DNA of 7,392 nucleotides, from positions 1 through 7,392 of the forward strand of contig DCYK01000050.1 of NCBI GenBank assembly GCA_002331045.1, written 5' to 3'. The notes under the pieces were generated by a model. The model worked only from the letters and a program-made list of their open reading frames with translations. It made no database searches and was not told the origin of the DNA. Numbering within the stretch: position 1 is the first letter of the stretch; each line of letters starts with the position of its first letter. This DNA comes from Candidatus Saccharibacteria bacterium UBA2112 (GTDB taxonomy: Bacteria > Patescibacteriota > Saccharimonadia > Saccharimonadales > Saccharimonadaceae). The position numbers and the translations under genes are program-made. Positions 6,645 to 7,392 of this stretch are shown one piece after another.

Positions 6645-6702
6645 CATCATTGTGTGAAATACTAGAGGATAGTATTTGTATTCGGATTTGGTGGAATAAT
6701 TT

Positions 6703-6779
6703 TGGTGGAGATACAGGGACTCAAACCCTGGACCTCTGCCATGCCATGGCAGCGCTCTAATCAACTGAGCTATATCCCC
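6703..6779 (-). tRNA. tRNA-Ala (anticodon GGC)
   Basis: The minus strand folds into a 77-nt tRNA. The acceptor GGGGATA pairs with TATCTCC, including the G3-U70 wobble pair that marks alanine tRNAs for alanyl-tRNA synthetase. A D arm GCTC..GAGC is followed by the anticodon stem CTGCC/GGCAG with loop ATGGCAT, and a T arm CAGGG TTTGAGT CCCTG. The anticodon GGC (plus-strand gcc at 6743-6745) is at the normal place. The discriminator is A and CCA is encoded (6703-6705). Confidence 0.97.
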
Positions 6780-6801
6780 TCATTGTATTCGGGTCTTTAG
6801 T

Positions 6802-6831
6802 ATTATACATAACAAAATCTCACCCTGGCAA
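6802..6831 (-). promoter_or_regulatory. Promoter of tRNA-Ala, embedded in a terminator hairpin
   Basis: On the minus strand, TTGCCA (plus 6826-6831; one mismatch to the -35 consensus) and a perfect TATAAT (6802-6807) are 18 bases apart. The start near 6795 gives a leader of about 16 nt, as for tRNA-Phe. The -35 box lies in the loop and stem of the inverted repeat at 6816-6844. Confidence 0.65.
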
Positions 6832-6946
6832 CCAGGGTGAGATTCATATGTTTGCTGTTGCGCGCCCACCCTGGGGCGGGTGGATTCGCGTGATGAATGT
6901 TTGTGTTATACGCGCTTTGGGTTCGCCCCATGTGCGCACCAGCACT
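6811..6946 (-). ncRNA. Candidate structured small RNA, about 135 nt, no recognised family
   Basis: No plausible ORF explains this stretch, but nested complementarity does. On the minus strand TGCTGGTGCGC (6944-6934) pairs with GCGCAACAGCA (6863-6853), 10 of 11 positions with one G-A mismatch. Inside it TGGGGCG (6930-6924) pairs with CGCCCCA (6878-6872). Inside that CGCGT (6914-6910) pairs with ACGCG (6891-6887) around an 18-nt A-rich loop. A promoter-like pair predicts a start near 6946, two bases before the outer helix, and a hairpin with T-rich tail (6844-6810) follows nine bases after it. An alternative fold uses two local hairpins instead: GCGC..TGGG/CCCA..GCGC, and CGCG..CCACCC/GGGTGG..CGCG. 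The rod-like shape with internal loops recalls 6S RNA, but I see no diagnostic sequence. I looked for SRP RNA and tmRNA signatures and found none. The plus-strand orientation cannot be excluded but lacks a terminator. Confidence 0.5.
6816..6844 (-). terminator. Hairpin terminator of the candidate small RNA
   Basis: A perfect 13-bp inverted repeat, AATCTCACCCTGG with CCAGGGTGAGATT, surrounds a three-base loop. Read on the minus strand the stem ends in TTTTGTTA, a usable if imperfect U-tract; on the plus strand no T-run follows. This favours termination of minus-strand transcription coming from around 6946. It overlaps the -35 box of tRNA-Ala. Confidence 0.65.
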
Positions 6947-6952
6947 ACACAT

Positions 6953-6981
6953 AGTATGCATAAACGCTTTTAAATGTGCAA
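6953..6981 (-). promoter_or_regulatory. Candidate promoter of the small RNA
   Basis: On the minus strand TTGCAC (plus 6976-6981) and CATACT (6953-6958) are separated by 17 bases, with TG directly before the -10. Each box is only a partial match (3 and 4 of 6). The support comes mainly from position: the predicted start falls two bases before the outer RNA helix. Confidence 0.35.
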
Positions 6982-6998
6982 GTGATATCTATGCAAGA

Positions 6999-7007
6999 TG
7001 CTATAAT
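6999..7007 (+). promoter_or_regulatory. Extended -10 promoter, leaderless, for the Mur ligase gene
   Basis: TGC-TATAAT, identical to the lemA site, ends seven bases before the ATG at 7015. The expected start point is at or next to the A of that ATG. No ribosome site is present, consistent with leaderless translation. Confidence 0.65.
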
Positions 7008-7014
7008 GACACTA

Positions 7015-7392
7015 ATGTTTAAAGCACTGCGAGACAAATACAAGGCACGAATAAAACGCAAACTAGAAGAAGCGGTAGGAGCGTATTTCCAGGCTCACCC
7101 CGAAGTAAAGCTAATTGTCGTTACAGGTAGTGTCGGCAAGACGAGTACCAAAACGGCAATCGCAACTGTCTTATCCCAGCGGTATCGTGTACGGCTGCAT
7201 GAAGGTAATCATAATACTGACATGAGTGTGCCCCTTGCGATCCTTGGCGTGCCATATCCTGAAAATGTCCGTAGTTTTGGGGAGTGGCGCCGAGCATTAA
7301 AACGTGCCAAGGAGCGAATTTTGCAACCGACAGATGTCGATGTGATTGTGCAAGAGCTTGGTGCTGATCAACCTGGCGATATTGAGGCTTTT
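7015..7392 (+). CDS. MurF-like Mur ligase, N-terminal part (3' end outside window)
   Basis: The 126 visible residues contain the Mur ligase ATP-binding loop TGSVGKTSTK, with K42 the phosphate-binding lysine. GNHNTDMSVPLAILGV (near 69-84) resembles the MurF NN-x-GVP-TLL stretch, and VQELGADQPGDI carries the catalytic-loop Glu followed by the MurF-type G-A-N/D-x-P-G-D-I. MurF adds D-Ala-D-Ala to the UDP-MurNAc tripeptide in the cytosol. In standard MurF about 100 residues of substrate-binding domain precede the P-loop; here only about 36 do, and they are mostly one basic helix (KYKARIKRKLEEAV). The ATG at 7015 is preferred because the promoter -10 ends at 7007. ATGs at 7006 and 6991 are in frame but lie in or before the -10 box. 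No upstream start could restore the missing domain, since a stop lies at 6961. The exact substrate is therefore uncertain. Confidence 0.85.
   Translation, partial: MFKALRDKYKARIKRKLEEAVGAYFQAHPEVKLIVVTGSVGKTSTKTAIATVLSQRYRVRLHEGNHNTDMSVPLAILGVPYPENVRSFGEWRRALKRAKERILQPTDVDVIVQELGADQPGDIEAF

Noticed and set aside
6659..6675. Small inverted repeat ATACTA/TAGTAT with five-base loop
   Set aside because: The six-pair, A/T-rich stem has no adjoining T-run, so it is too weak for a terminator and shows nothing else convincing.
6561..6764. Minus-strand frame of 67 codons
   Set aside because: It runs through most of tRNA-Ala and the RRM leader; its protein start is a translation of tRNA sequence, so it is not a gene.
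6911..6944. Plus-strand GGGTTCGCCCC followed by GCGCACCA, resembling a tRNA or tmRNA 3' end
   Set aside because: The loop is only TTCG rather than the seven-base T loop, no anticodon arm exists, and the ACCA bases lie inside the outer helix of the candidate small RNA.
1..7392. CRISPR arrays, insertion sequences, phage or toxin-antitoxin genes
   Set aside because: No spaced direct repeats, transposase motifs, terminal repeats or related proteins were seen on either strand.

Overview
The window is about 7.4 kb of a compact, gene-dense bacterial chromosome. I read it as probably Candidatus Saccharibacteria (TM7) or another Patescibacteria/CPR lineage. This is inferred from the gene mix (LemA next to HtpX, a lineage-type basic/multi-membrane protein, a divergent LigA, a PGPGW protein, a one-domain RRM protein and a short MurF-like ligase), the tiny spacers and the near-leaderless promoters. 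It is not proven by a marker gene. No in-frame TGA interrupts any gene and one gene ends in TGA, so the standard bacterial code fits.

Positions 1-350 hold the 3' end of a dihydropteroate synthase gene (+). A perfect bidirectional hairpin terminator follows, and tRNA-Phe(GAA) lies on the minus strand with its own promoter. Its encoded CCA end is physically part of the terminator hairpin.

Positions 378-5802 form one plus-strand gene run: lemA, htpX, a large unknown membrane protein, ligA (overlapping its upstream neighbour by 23 bases), an unrecognised acidic protein and a DUF1653 protein. The run mixes envelope proteolysis and stress genes with the essential DNA ligase. The ligase retains its catalytic, OB, HhH and BRCT regions but has lost all four zinc-finger cysteines. 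Positions 5830-6253 hold a PGPGW membrane protein with its own near-leaderless promoter and a strong shared terminator.

Positions 6266-6831 are on the minus strand: an RRM RNA-binding protein with a roughly 100-base leader, and tRNA-Ala(GGC) with the G3:U70 identity pair and its own promoter. Upstream of tRNA-Ala, positions 6811-6981 contain no plausible ORF. They do contain what looks like a complete small-RNA gene on the minus strand: a promoter-like pair, nested long-range helices and a terminator hairpin. This is the best candidate here for something undescribed. The window ends inside a divergently transcribed MurF-like Mur ligase (7015 onward) that lacks the usual N-terminal substrate-binding domain.

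A recurring theme is the promoter core TGC-TATAAT or a close variant. It sits before lemA, the PGPGW gene, the RRM gene and the Mur ligase gene. In two cases it lies so close to the ATG that the mRNA is probably leaderless.
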